64,000 bases of DNA from Chitinophaga ginsengisoli (GTDB lineage Bacteria > Bacteroidota > Bacteroidia > Chitinophagales > Chitinophagaceae), in NCBI RefSeq assembly GCF_003014595.1, contig NZ_PYGK01000004.1, forward strand, positions 248,001 through 312,000, read 5' to 3'. Under the pieces are notes generated by a model. That model saw nothing but the letters and a program-made list of their open reading frames with translations, was not told where the DNA came from and did not search any database. This document shows, in pieces, positions 37,169 through 46,490 of this stretch; the stretch's first letter is position 1, and the number at the start of each line of letters is the position of its first letter. The position numbers were made by a program, and so were the translations under genes.

Positions 37169-38268
37169 GACGAAAATTTATTGTTCCAGCAATCTTTATA
37201 AAAACGTATTGTTTCTCTTACGCTCTTCTGCCAGGTGAACAACCTTGCTTGTGCTAAACCAGCCTGTATGACCTGCTGCCGGAATGTCTGGTCTTCCAGC
37301 AGTAATATTTTTTCTGCGAATGTTGCTGCAGTTATTTCAGTGGTAAGCAAACCAGCACTGCCGGTTACTTCAGGTATGGATGTACAGTTGCTGGCTACAA
37401 CGGGGCAACCTGCTTTCATGGCCTCTCCTGGCGGAAATCCAAATCCTTCATAGCACGAGGGATAGAGCAGGCACCAGGCATAATTGTAAAGTGTATTCAG
37501 TTCACGGGGGAGCACATGCTCCATGACAACATAACGACCACGGATCTTTTCTTCAGCAAGTAATTGTTCCTGCTTTGTCCAGCTGCCACCACCGGCTATC
37601 ACCAGCTTATATGGCGCCGGTAATTGTGCAATGACATCCAACGCAATGTTGAAATTCTTGTAGTTGTTCCGGCCGCCTACATACAATATGTAGGGAGCGG
37701 CTACCGGGACAGGTAATACAGGAACTGAAGGATTATTTTTATCCAGCGGAAAAAAGGTATCTGCAATGCCATGATGTACCACTTTCAGCTTCGCCGGATC
37801 GGTATCAGGGTAGAAATGTAGCAATTCCTTCCGGGTGCTGTCAGAAATACAGATGATACCGTCCGCCCGTTTTATACCGTAGGCCTTTTGCCGGGTGTTT
37901 GCCAATCCACGCGGGAAAGGAGTTGCTATTTTTCGTTCGTGGGCGAAATCATGTACGGTAAGAATATTCACGATATCCTTTTGTGGTGACACACGCAGGT
38001 AACCACCATGGAAAATGGCATTGGGGGGTAAGGAATATTGAAGAGGCAGATAGCGCAAGTATTTTGGCGGAATCCAGCTTTCGCGGAAGCAGGGATGACG
38101 ATGATAATCCAGCTGTTGTTCAAAAATGTTGGAAGGATTTAATCCCGCGTTCAGGAAATTGACAGCCAGACCGGCATTGCACATCCCTTGCAGCAGCTCG
38201 TACCAGTAGACAGATACGCCACCGGCTTTTTGTATAGTGAAAACGATATTGTCAAGAAATATCTGCAT
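37165..38268 (-). CDS. Family-4 glycosyltransferase
   Basis: A 367-residue GT-B enzyme of family 4. The N-terminal half has KAGGVSVYWYELLQGM and VHDFAHER; the C-terminal half has YILYVGGRNNYKNF, GSWTKQEQLL and the donor-binding YPSCYEGFGFPPGEAMKAGC, with the EX7E pattern expected of retaining transferases. The family includes mannosyl- and rhamnosyltransferases of O-antigen and capsule loci. It overlaps the downstream FkbM gene by 4 bp and follows the polymerase gene by 5 bp. Confidence 0.92.
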   Translation of the reverse strand: MQIFLDNIVFTIQKAGGVSVYWYELLQGMCNAGLAVNFLNAGLNPSNIFEQQLDYHRHPCFRESWIPPKYLRYLPLQYSLPPNAIFHGGYLRVSPQKDIVNILTVHDFAHERKIATPFPRGLANTRQKAYGIKRADGIICISDSTRKELLHFYPDTDPAKLKVVHHGIADTFFPLDKNNPSVPVLPVPVAAPYILYVGGRNNYKNFNIALDVIAQLPAPYKLVIAGGGSWTKQEQLLAEEKIRGRYVVMEHVLPRELNTLYNYAWCLLYPSCYEGFGFPPGEAMKAGCPVVASNCTSIPEVTGSAGLLTTEITAATFAEKILLLEDQTFRQQVIQAGLAQARLFTWQKSVRETIRFYKDCWNNKFSS

Positions 38269-38273
38269 AAGCC

Positions 38274-39713
38274 CTAATAAGAATGATCAGGTTTATATAT
38301 TGTCAACAAGGGTGATTCATCCGGATCATAAGTGCATAGCAACGCTGTAATGATCAGGAAAAGATCTATCTGACTGAAGAAGAAACACACCCATATAAAA
38401 GCAAAATAGCTGCTCTGAAAAAGAGGTATATCCCGTCTGGTTTGTGTCAGTATAGTGAAGAAGATGATCAGGGAAAAGATGCCAAATTCCGCCATTATAT
38501 AGAACCATCTCATGTTGAGGTTATGGCCGCCTATCCCATTCAACCTGTTCTCGTAATTCATCTGTCCGAAGAAGTATTGTGCCGGAATAAAAGTGCTGTT
38601 GCCTGCCCCATAGCCCGACAAAAGCAGGTATGGCTGATCTCTGAAGAAGTCCACTACCGGTAGCTCCATATCCCGCTGGAGGGGCATTCCCAGTATAACA
38701 TTGTTTTTCTGCCAGAAGGTATTGTCATACCGGTATACCGATCTTTTAAATACCAGCTGATACATGGTGCTGTTCTGGTTTTTGGCATACAGCTTTATAA
38801 AGTAGTCTTTGGACTCGGCGATGACGAGGAACAGCCCGATAATGATTCCCAGGGTACCGGTTATTTTGAGCCGGGTGGAAGATATCCGGGATACTACCAT
38901 GAATACCAGTGTAGCCGACAGCATATTGATCCAGAACGTCTGTGACACCGTCAGTATGCCCATCAGTACAGAGAGGGCCGCCATGCGGTATTCTTTGTCT
39001 CTCATGAACAGGGGAATACATAAAGAAAGGAAGGCGCTGAACACTTTAGGCTCTCCGAATAATGCCTGTACACGGATGCTGAAGATGAATGTGGATGCTT
39101 CCATCATATACCGTTGTTGCAGGCCCAGTATCTCTCCAAGCGTTTCATTATGTAAAATGATCTGGCAGAATATCTGCAGCGCGGCGATCACAAAAGAGAA
39201 TTTCGCGATCCTTTTCATTACATCTGCGAAGAAATCAAATGAGATCTTTTCTTTATCCTGCAGGATCTTGGCGCCGATGGCAAATAGGGGCAGGTATGTT
39301 TTTATGTAGAAATAAACGGGCCGCAGATAGAAGGCTGTTTGCTTACCTGGTGGATAATAGAACGGATCCCTGTAAAACTGCACGATCAGGAATATGACAA
39401 TGCTCGACAAGGCAGGAAGTACCAGTAGTAACAGGAATTTCCGGCGTATATAGATCTCTCCCCTTATGAAGAGATGTATCTGCTCAAGCAAAAAGGCGGC
39501 GCTCACGAAGAAGGTCGCGGTAAAGGTAGGACCCACTTTAAGCATAGTGTATGCCTCAGTAGCAAACGCGTACAGTATGGCCTCCAGCGCAGTAATACGG
39601 TTATGGTAATGCAGATGCAGTAATGTGCCGGCAATTATCAGCGGCATGGTTTCTTTGAAAACCTCCACATAGATATTGCTGCTTACAAGTATATCATAGA
39701 TTGTATCTGCCAT
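38274..39713 (-). CDS. wzy: Wzy-like polysaccharide polymerase, polytopic membrane protein
   Basis: A 479-residue membrane protein with about ten hydrophobic segments. There is a large hydrophilic loop before the last helices (about 320-400) containing SGYGAGNSTFIPAQYFFGQ and GGHNLNMRWFYIMAEFGIFS; a large loop with GHN.. next to a helix is the usual O-antigen ligase/polymerase arrangement. Sequence conservation in this class is poor, so the call rests on topology and position: it is the only polymerase candidate in a cluster that has Wza, Wzc and Wzx. It should join repeat units in the periplasm. Confidence 0.78.
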   Translation of the reverse strand: MADTIYDILVSSNIYVEVFKETMPLIIAGTLLHLHYHNRITALEAILYAFATEAYTMLKVGPTFTATFFVSAAFLLEQIHLFIRGEIYIRRKFLLLLVLPALSSIVIFLIVQFYRDPFYYPPGKQTAFYLRPVYFYIKTYLPLFAIGAKILQDKEKISFDFFADVMKRIAKFSFVIAALQIFCQIILHNETLGEILGLQQRYMMEASTFIFSIRVQALFGEPKVFSAFLSLCIPLFMRDKEYRMAALSVLMGILTVSQTFWINMLSATLVFMVVSRISSTRLKITGTLGIIIGLFLVIAESKDYFIKLYAKNQNSTMYQLVFKRSVYRYDNTFWQKNNVILGMPLQRDMELPVVDFFRDQPYLLLSGYGAGNSTFIPAQYFFGQMNYENRLNGIGGHNLNMRWFYIMAEFGIFSLIIFFTILTQTRRDIPLFQSSYFAFIWVCFFFSQIDLFLIITALLCTYDPDESPLLTIYKPDHSY

Positions 39714-39718
39714 AGTAC

Positions 39719-40621
39719 TTATGATATGCGTTTGTAGAGGTTATACAGGAGTGTATTATTCTTGACAATCTTTTTCACCATATAGAAGAGGGGACTACAT
39801 TTAAACACCGTATCTAACGTATATGCATCTGCCTCCTGGTCTGCAATAATCTCAGCCGGATGCAGGATGTGGAAAATAGAGCCATATACCATTTTTTTAA
39901 ACCACACCGGTTCAGTTCTGGTGTGGGTGGCCTCTTTCCCATAGCCAATATTCCTGATCAGGTTTGTGTTGGGTGTTACGGCAAGTCCTTTGTTAAAAAG
40001 TACGCTCAGGAACCACTGAGTGTCCCAGGTATCCATTTTTTGTTCATGAAAGGATTCCAGGTCCCATCTGAATTGCGGAGGAAGATCATCCGGGGGAACA
40101 TTCTTATACCTGAGCAATGTAAAGTCATAGTACTTCCATGCTCTTTTCCAGGTGGCCCAACCCCATATATGTGCATAACGGGAGAAATAATAAGAAGCAT
40201 CTCCACGGGTGATACCGGCCTGATAGTTAGTACCACCAATATGCATTATCTGCATATTGTCGCGGTAACGTTCCAGCAGTATCTCACAGAAACTGTAAAA
40301 GGATGGATCAGGCAGACAATCATCTTCCAGTATAATCCCTTCTTCCACCTGTGAGAAAAACCAGTCGATGGCGCTGCTCACAGCAAAGGCGCAACCAAGG
40401 TTCTGGTCTCTGAATAAGGTGTGTATTTCGCAGGTCCAGTCCAGCCTTTGCAGGATGGCATCCCTGGTCTCCCTACATAGGGTGGCTTCCCCTGGTTTGT
40501 CGTAACGGGGTCCGTCTGCTGCAATAAATAACCGGGCAGGTTGTTGCTGCCGTATGCTTTCCAGTATCCGTATCGCCTGTTGCGGACGGTTAAATACCAG
40601 CAATAAGATCGGTGTATTCAA
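39719..40621 (-). CDS. Family-2-like glycosyltransferase (GT-A fold)
   Basis: A 300-residue nucleotide-diphospho-sugar transferase. The start PILLLVFNRPQQAIRILESI and the metal-binding ILEDDCLPDPSFYSFC are characteristic, followed by HIWGWATWKRAWKYYDF. There are no membrane helices, so it acts at the cytoplasmic face on lipid-linked intermediates. The start codon is TTG at 40621, judged by the family's usual N-terminus; no ATG lies nearby. It is 6 bp after the methyltransferase gene and 5 bp before the polymerase gene. Confidence 0.88.
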   Translation of the reverse strand: MNTPILLLVFNRPQQAIRILESIRQQQPARLFIAADGPRYDKPGEATLCRETRDAILQRLDWTCEIHTLFRDQNLGCAFAVSSAIDWFFSQVEEGIILEDDCLPDPSFYSFCEILLERYRDNMQIMHIGGTNYQAGITRGDASYYFSRYAHIWGWATWKRAWKYYDFTLLRYKNVPPDDLPPQFRWDLESFHEQKMDTWDTQWFLSVLFNKGLAVTPNTNLIRNIGYGKEATHTRTEPVWFKKMVYGSIFHILHPAEIIADQEADAYTLDTVFKCSPLFYMVKKIVKNNTLLYNLYKRIS

Positions 40622-40627
40622 GTTCAG

Positions 40628-41269
40628 TTATTTTATAGCTTCCAGTGCAACTGCGTTTTCAAATCTCGATGCCTCTTCTACAAGCCTGAACATTTCATCC
40701 GGACAATCATTAAAGCGACAGGTCCGCACATGACTAAAACCTGCCTGTTGTAGTATATTGGAAAGGGAGGGCGTATCCCACATATACAGGTGTTCCCGGT
40801 TACCCAGGGTAGTTTGCAGCAATCCCTTCAATCCACGTAATCTTTGTTTTTTTCCCAGCATCGTTTTCTCCAGGAACTTTGTATTGGCCTCCTGATCGTT
40901 GTTGGTAAGGTCCTGCACATATTCTCTCGCGGCGCTTTCCAGGTCTGGCACCACACAACGGAAGTAGCCGCCGGGCTTCAGCATTTGCCAGGTATTACGG
41001 ATGGCCAGCAGGCAGTCATCATACGCGAGGTGTTCAAGTACATGAGAACAGTATATGCCATCGCAGGAATCAGGGGCAATGCCGGGTAGTTCTTTCAGGA
41101 TATCTCCCAGCAGTACATCTTCGGGGAATGCGACGTGCATTCTGTTCTTTAACAGACTACCTATTAACGGTAACTGCTGAAGGCGGAGGGTAGGCGATGC
41201 ATCAAAATTCTTCCAGCCTTTGGGCGCTGAAAAAGGACCACAACCATATTGGACATATAACTTACTCAT
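40628..41269 (-). CDS. Class-I SAM-dependent methyltransferase
   Basis: A 213-residue methyltransferase-type protein. It begins KLYVQYGCGPFSAPKGWKNF, has DGIYCSHVLEHLAYDDCLLA and MLKPGGYFRCVVPDLE, the pattern of small methyltransferases in polysaccharide loci. The frame is open to 41467, but that part is a shadow of the FkbM gene; the ATG at 41269 overlaps the FkbM stop by 8 bp and is the natural start. Whether it methylates a sugar is inferred from position. Confidence 0.88.
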   Translation of the reverse strand: MSKLYVQYGCGPFSAPKGWKNFDASPTLRLQQLPLIGSLLKNRMHVAFPEDVLLGDILKELPGIAPDSCDGIYCSHVLEHLAYDDCLLAIRNTWQMLKPGGYFRCVVPDLESAAREYVQDLTNNDQEANTKFLEKTMLGKKQRLRGLKGLLQTTLGNREHLYMWDTPSLSNILQQAGFSHVRTCRFNDCPDEMFRLVEEASRFENAVALEAIK

Positions 41270-41957
41270 GATGCATGTTTTTAAAAAAATAGGTATAATA
41301 GGTTTTTGCGAAAATGGCATATCCCGCCTGGTGCATGAATTGTCCCAACTCACAATGCTGCATGTCAGAAAGCAGGAAAGGATCAGACTCAACCAGTATG
41401 TAGGTGGGTCTGTACTTTTTCCAGTTGTTGGACCGCAGCACATCCATATCCAGTCCTTCAGCATCAATGGTTAGAAAGTCAATGGACCTGCCGGCAGGCA
41501 GATAGTGATCCAGGATGTCTGCCAATGGCCATGTTTCGATTTTCTTTTGTTTTATCACACGATATTTCGGATCCTGTGTATACTCTTCTACCTTATGTGA
41601 AGAGAACGTGTTTAAAGCCGGTTCATTGAAAATATGGTAGGTCAGTTGTTGCCTGGTAGCAGATACGCCCATTTCCAGGTTGACATCTTGTGGGCGGTAC
41701 CTGTCAAATAAAGCTTTCGAACCAGGCATGGGATCTATGTTAATACCTGTCCATTTCATTTTATGGAACAAGTAAGTATTCGATACGCGGAACGGATGAT
41801 GTGCTCCTACATCCACATAAATACCATTGGTCTTGTTATCAAATATCCTCTTCAGTATAAGATCTTCTCCCTCTGAACTATAGGCAGGCGCGAGATACCG
41901 GATCTGTGGGGCAACTCTTGAGGCTAGCGTGGCAATTATTTTTTTTACACTCGTCAT
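41262..41957 (-). CDS. FkbM-family methyltransferase
   Basis: A 231-residue FkbM-type methyltransferase: YSSEGEDLILKRIF at the start, SAM motif IYVDVGAHHPFRVSNT, then GINIDPMPGSKALF and IDFLTIDAEGLDMDVLRSN. This subgroup often modifies capsular or lipopolysaccharide sugars. It is coupled by 4 bp overlap to the flippase upstream and by 8 bp overlap to the next methyltransferase. Confidence 0.9.
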   Translation of the reverse strand: MTSVKKIIATLASRVAPQIRYLAPAYSSEGEDLILKRIFDNKTNGIYVDVGAHHPFRVSNTYLFHKMKWTGINIDPMPGSKALFDRYRPQDVNLEMGVSATRQQLTYHIFNEPALNTFSSHKVEEYTQDPKYRVIKQKKIETWPLADILDHYLPAGRSIDFLTIDAEGLDMDVLRSNNWKKYRPTYILVESDPFLLSDMQHCELGQFMHQAGYAIFAKTYYTYFFKNMHHE

Positions 41958-43300
41958 TTGGTCAAATGCTTTTCACGTATTACGGTTAGGAAATTGTCTG
42001 CAAATAGTTTCAATGCGTCGATCATATATCTTGTATCTGCCAGTGCCAATGCGGGAGACAACATTCTTTGTATGAGTGTTATCAATTGTCCTGTTTTGTC
42101 TATTACCACCAGCGTGGATACCACCACCATGTAGGATGCAACGGTGGCTATGGCAGCTCCTACTCCTCCCATAGAGGGAATGAGCAGGATGTTGATAGCA
42201 ATGTTCACGACAAGTCCGGCACAGCTGGCATACAGGTTCGTTTTGTATGCACCCTCTATCAGCTGGTATTGCATTAAAGCTGTACTCAGAAACACCGGAA
42301 TGTTGGCCCAGATATGAATGGAAAGAATGATCCCCGACTTCGGAAATTGAGCGCCATATAATACCTGAGTGACCCTGGCAGATGAAAAGGTCATTACTAC
42401 TGCAATGGCCAGGCTTACCCAGAACGACAATCTTAACCATCTTTCCATTGCTTGCAGATAAGAGGAGGTGTCCTCATGCCTTTTGGATATTAATCCGGGT
42501 AGTAGGGCGGTTGCCAATACTGTAGGTAGTGCGTACCATAGCTCGGATATTCTTGCTGCTGCCGCATATTCTCCCAGTTGTACAGAAGTACCCAATGTAT
42601 CGAGTAACAGCTGATCTGCCTTCACATACAGCAGGATCAATATACCTGTGAACATCAGTGGCCAGCTATGCAGGAAGAGGTGTTTTATCTCTGATAAACT
42701 GATAGCCGTAAAAAGGCGATGTCCTTCTTTTAGGTAAAAGACCAGTATGGTAAGATAGGTTAGTAACAATTCCGCAAATGACAGCCATACAAAATGAAGC
42801 AGGGTGCCATCGAGGTAGACAAATACAATTTTTATGATGCAGAAGGCTACAAAGAAACTGACCTTTGGAATAATGACCTTCTGTACTTCATTTTTCGCCT
42901 GGTAGAAATAGTCGAATACATCGAAACTCAGCAGGATAATATTCAATGCTGTGATGATTGTACAATACAGGTATACCTGTGAATGCTGTTTCGTAGCAAA
43001 CACGATAGCTGCGCAGAAAAGGAAGGCAACAATGCCGGCTGTGAAACGTATGGCCAGTGTAGAAGCAATGATGCTGTCCTGTCTTTCCGGATGGGATACT
43101 ATTTCTTTTACGACCACCTTGTCAAGTCCCAGTATGGCAAGACTGCCCACTATCGCCGTTAAGGCAATGGCATAGTTCCATATGCCAAAAGCCTCCGGCC
43201 CGATATGACGGGCTATCGTTGCGATAGTGATGAGACCTATGAACAACCTGGCAAGTTTATCTACCAGCAACCAACCGCTATTTTTAAATATCTTATGCAA
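41954..43300 (-). CDS. wzx: Wzx-like polysaccharide flippase
   Basis: A 448-residue membrane protein of the MATE/MOP superfamily with about 12-14 helices. The N-terminus NSGWLLVDKLARLFIGL and GPEAFGIWNYAIALTAI are typical of O-antigen flippases. It moves lipid-linked repeat units to the periplasmic face. The start is a TTG at 43300, 8 bp inside the end of the kinase gene; no ATG is close and the residues after it match the family N-terminus. Confidence 0.92.
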   Translation of the reverse strand: MHKIFKNSGWLLVDKLARLFIGLITIATIARHIGPEAFGIWNYAIALTAIVGSLAILGLDKVVVKEIVSHPERQDSIIASTLAIRFTAGIVAFLFCAAIVFATKQHSQVYLYCTIITALNIILLSFDVFDYFYQAKNEVQKVIIPKVSFFVAFCIIKIVFVYLDGTLLHFVWLSFAELLLTYLTILVFYLKEGHRLFTAISLSEIKHLFLHSWPLMFTGILILLYVKADQLLLDTLGTSVQLGEYAAAARISELWYALPTVLATALLPGLISKRHEDTSSYLQAMERWLRLSFWVSLAIAVVMTFSSARVTQVLYGAQFPKSGIILSIHIWANIPVFLSTALMQYQLIEGAYKTNLYASCAGLVVNIAINILLIPSMGGVGAAIATVASYMVVVSTLVVIDKTGQLITLIQRMLSPALALADTRYMIDALKLFADNFLTVIREKHLTK

Positions 43301-45668
43301 TCCGCTGTTTCATTTTTTTAGCAAATGTTGACCATACCTTAGTTTTATTGCCATTCTCAGCGTAAGAGTAATGATCGTAATAGTAGTAAGGATAGAAGGA
43401 GTCCTGCTCAATACCATTGAAAATAACGCCCGTTTTCCGGAAGAAGCTCTCCCTTACATTTTCTGCTACAGCAGTCATCTTGGACTTCAGTGTAAAGTTG
43501 TAGCGTACCATGAAGAGGGTACAGTCCACATACGGTGCAAGACTCTTCGAATCTGACACGATGCCGATGGGGGCTGTATCAATGATGATATAATCAAAGC
43601 GTTGCTTTAATGTTTCCAGCAATGCCTTCATACGATTACTTTCAATGAGCTCAACAGGATTGGGTGGAATAGGACCGGAGGAGATCAGGTGTAGGCCCTC
43701 CGTTCCGGGTACCTTTTTGATGATCTCATCTATTGTTTTGCTTTCTACCATGTAACTGGTCACGCCAACCTGGTTGTCCAGTCCGAGGGAGCGGGATAAT
43801 TTCGGTTTGCGCAGATCGAGTTCCAGCAACACCACCTTTTTATTGTTGACGGTGAGCGCATTGCCCAGATGTGCTGTCATAAAGGTCTTTCCCTCACCGG
43901 AAATACTGGAGGTGATCATGATGGTAGCCGAACTGTTATGTTCACTCAACAGGAAGCGCAGGTTGGTACGAAGATTAAAGATCTGCTCCAGCAATATCGA
44001 CCTGTTATGCAGCGACATATCTTTTCCCTGTGTCTCATCCTGGTAGATCTCTGCCATTACCGGCCTGCCAAAGGCTTGTTCTATTTCTGATTTATCAAGT
44101 ACTTTATTGTTGAGGAAATATTTAATATAGACGTATACTGTACAGAGTACCAGGGCCGCAGCAAGGAAACCGACATATACCAGTGTCTTTTTAGGTGATT
44201 CGGGTTTGGACGGTACAAATGCCGGGGCGAGTACTTTATTGTCGGTAACATTACTGGCGTAGGAGATAGCGGCTTCCTCTTTCTTTTTCAACAGGTGCAG
44301 ATACAGGTTCTCCTTTACACCCTGCTGTCGTTTGATATTGATGTACTCGCGTTCATAAGCCGGGATATTGGCGATCTTGGCCTGTATCTGGTTCACCTTG
44401 GTTTGCATCTGGCTCTGCGCTACACCGGCGTTACGTTTATAGCCGGAAATATAGTTCCTGATCGTGTTCTTTGCATCAACGATCTGGGCATCTGTATTCT
44501 GCAGGATCATACTGTTCGGTTGCAGGGAGAGAGAAAGCCTTTTCTTCTCTTTCAGCAATTCTTCATATCGGTTGATCATACCTGTCAATGCCTGGTCTAC
44601 ATTGCCTAGTACCGGTGCAAAGGGATAGTCTGTGCCTGGGTCATTAATGTAAGATTCTACCTGATCAAATACTGACAGCTGCATATTGGCATCGTTCAGT
44701 TTCAGATCGGCTTCTTTTACCTGATCCAATGCTAATTTGGAACTACCTTCTATATCTGTGATGCCACGTTGTACCTTAAACTGCTCTTCCTGTTTTTCAA
44801 GTAATCCCAGTTCGTCTTTAAGGGAGTCGATACGTACATTGAGAAAGCGGATAGTTTTGAGCGCTACCTGGTTCTTGTCATCAAGGGTATATTCATTGTA
44901 GGTGTCCAGCAGTGCGGTCAGAAAATGGGCAGTGCGGGAGGCTATTCTGTCTTCATAGGTCACCATCACAACAGTAGCATCCCTGTTGACCAGTGCAGTA
45001 CCAATGTCTTCTATTTTCTTATAAGCCAGTTCCTCCACAGAGTCGATCTGTATCCGGTAAGTATTCCTGGCGGCGTCCGGCACTGTTGGGTCGAAAGAAA
45101 TGCTGAACTGTTTATTGTTCACCATAAAAGGTTCGCCAGAATGGACGTTGAAAGTGCTGCGATTGTCATCGTGCTGCTCGTTCACCCACTTAACCTGCAG
45201 GAGCTTGTTGTCTTCCCTGACATCAAAAATATAATTGCCCATATTGGTGCTATCGCCCAGGAAATTCAAGGTAAGCGGGTTCTGTTCATAGATCTCCTCG
45301 TTGCGGAAAGTACCTTTCACATAATAGCGTACATTAAAACGATTATCACGGATTACCTTTTCTACAAGGATAGGAGACTTTAATACTTCCATCTCATTTT
45401 CGATGTTTTTTCCACTGTTGAAGAGGGATAGAGACTTCAGCAGATCTGTTTCCTCACCGTTCTTCTTTTCATCTTTGAGATATAGTTTGGCGCTCGACAT
45501 ATATCTTGGCAGTGCGTACTTGAGATAGGCAAATGCACCGCCTGCTGCTAACAGTAGTACAATGAGATACAGTGGCCAGTGGAATAACAGTTTTTTGAAC
45601 AGATCGCCAAGATCTATGATGACATTTTTATTATTTAAGTCTTTATTACGGTTCATTTGCGGTATCAT
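43293..45668 (-). CDS. wzc: Wzc-like chain-length determinant / bacterial tyrosine kinase
   Basis: A 791-residue co-polymerase. A Wzz domain follows the first membrane helix (LYLIVLLLAAGGAFAYL), then a long coiled coil with the GNVR-type segment (ANIPAYEREYINIKRQQG) and a second helix near residue 500. The cytoplasmic BY-kinase has a Walker A (SSISGEGKT, about 585-594), a Walker A' (LLELDLRKPKL) and a Walker B (YIIIDTAPIG). The C-terminus has a tyrosine cluster (SFYPYYYYDHYSYAENG) for autophosphorylation. Phosphorylation cycles control polymer length and export with Wza. Its ATG overlaps the wza stop by 4 bp. No partner tyrosine phosphatase is encoded in the operon. Confidence 0.95.
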   Translation of the reverse strand: MIPQMNRNKDLNNKNVIIDLGDLFKKLLFHWPLYLIVLLLAAGGAFAYLKYALPRYMSSAKLYLKDEKKNGEETDLLKSLSLFNSGKNIENEMEVLKSPILVEKVIRDNRFNVRYYVKGTFRNEEIYEQNPLTLNFLGDSTNMGNYIFDVREDNKLLQVKWVNEQHDDNRSTFNVHSGEPFMVNNKQFSISFDPTVPDAARNTYRIQIDSVEELAYKKIEDIGTALVNRDATVVMVTYEDRIASRTAHFLTALLDTYNEYTLDDKNQVALKTIRFLNVRIDSLKDELGLLEKQEEQFKVQRGITDIEGSSKLALDQVKEADLKLNDANMQLSVFDQVESYINDPGTDYPFAPVLGNVDQALTGMINRYEELLKEKKRLSLSLQPNSMILQNTDAQIVDAKNTIRNYISGYKRNAGVAQSQMQTKVNQIQAKIANIPAYEREYINIKRQQGVKENLYLHLLKKKEEAAISYASNVTDNKVLAPAFVPSKPESPKKTLVYVGFLAAALVLCTVYVYIKYFLNNKVLDKSEIEQAFGRPVMAEIYQDETQGKDMSLHNRSILLEQIFNLRTNLRFLLSEHNSSATIMITSSISGEGKTFMTAHLGNALTVNNKKVVLLELDLRKPKLSRSLGLDNQVGVTSYMVESKTIDEIIKKVPGTEGLHLISSGPIPPNPVELIESNRMKALLETLKQRFDYIIIDTAPIGIVSDSKSLAPYVDCTLFMVRYNFTLKSKMTAVAENVRESFFRKTGVIFNGIEQDSFYPYYYYDHYSYAENGNKTKVWSTFAKKMKQRIA

Positions 45669-46429
45669 TTTACGGAAACAATAACAATGGTGGTGATCAA
45701 TGACAGAATGCCGATAGCTGCAGGTAACAGCTGTACTATCTTAGAGGTATTGAACTGTTTGTTAGGACCTGGTTTTACATATATTACATCATTATTATGC
45801 AGATAGTAATAAGGGGAAGCGAGCGTTTGACCATTGTTCAGGTTCAGCGATGCATATGTTTTCTCTCCATTCACTTCGCGGATGATCATGATATCGTTCC
45901 GGAGTGCCGTTATATTCATATCACCCGCCATACTTAAAGCATCCAGCACCGACGCCCTTTCGCCGGATACACGGTAGGATCCAGGCCGGGCCACGTCTCC
46001 CAATACCGAGATGCGGAAATTGGCAATACGGGTCGACACATAAGGATTACGGATCGTTTTGTTTAACTCCTGTGTGATGATATCATTTATTTCAGTGGTG
46101 GTTTTATTCTTTACATAAACTTTACCGATCATGGGAAGGTTTATATAACCCGTACTGTCTACAATATACCCGGCGTCCATACCATCGGGAGATACATGAG
46201 ATGAATTGACCGCTGCGGGGTTTAGTATGAGAGAAATATCTTTATCGATCGTTGTAATAGTGATCTGTAATATATCTCCGGGTTGTACTTGAAGTGCCTG
46301 CAACCTGTTCGCAGATGCTGTTCCGGTTGCTTTTTCGAGGTCATTGAAATAAGTGATCTTTTTAGTGTTGATACAGCTTGTAAGAAGGACCAGGGTAATT
46401 AATAACAATAAATAGAATTTAGCTATCAT
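45665..46429 (-). CDS. wza: Wza-like polysaccharide export lipoprotein
   Basis: A 254-residue outer-membrane export lipoprotein: lipobox LLTSC (C19), polysaccharide-export domain (LQVQPGDILQITI, GYINLPMIGKVYV), a SLBB-type domain (ISVLGDVARPGSYRV, LDALSMAGDMN) and a C-terminal helix (IVQLLPAAIGILSLITTIVIV). It is shorter than enterobacterial Wza, as usual in Bacteroidota. It sits directly before wzc. Confidence 0.94.
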   Translation of the reverse strand: MIAKFYLLLLITLVLLTSCINTKKITYFNDLEKATGTASANRLQALQVQPGDILQITITTIDKDISLILNPAAVNSSHVSPDGMDAGYIVDSTGYINLPMIGKVYVKNKTTTEINDIITQELNKTIRNPYVSTRIANFRISVLGDVARPGSYRVSGERASVLDALSMAGDMNITALRNDIMIIREVNGEKTYASLNLNNGQTLASPYYYLHNNDVIYVKPGPNKQFNTSKIVQLLPAAIGILSLITTIVIVSVK

Positions 46430-46490
46430 ATCTGATTTCGATTAATAAAACAAGGTGGTAACGTTTGCTACCTCATACGGATAACCTGCG

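Noticed and set aside
41270..41467. N-terminal extension of the methyltransferase at 40628
   Set aside because: These codons are a frame-shifted reading of the FkbM gene; the true start overlaps its stop at 41262-41269.
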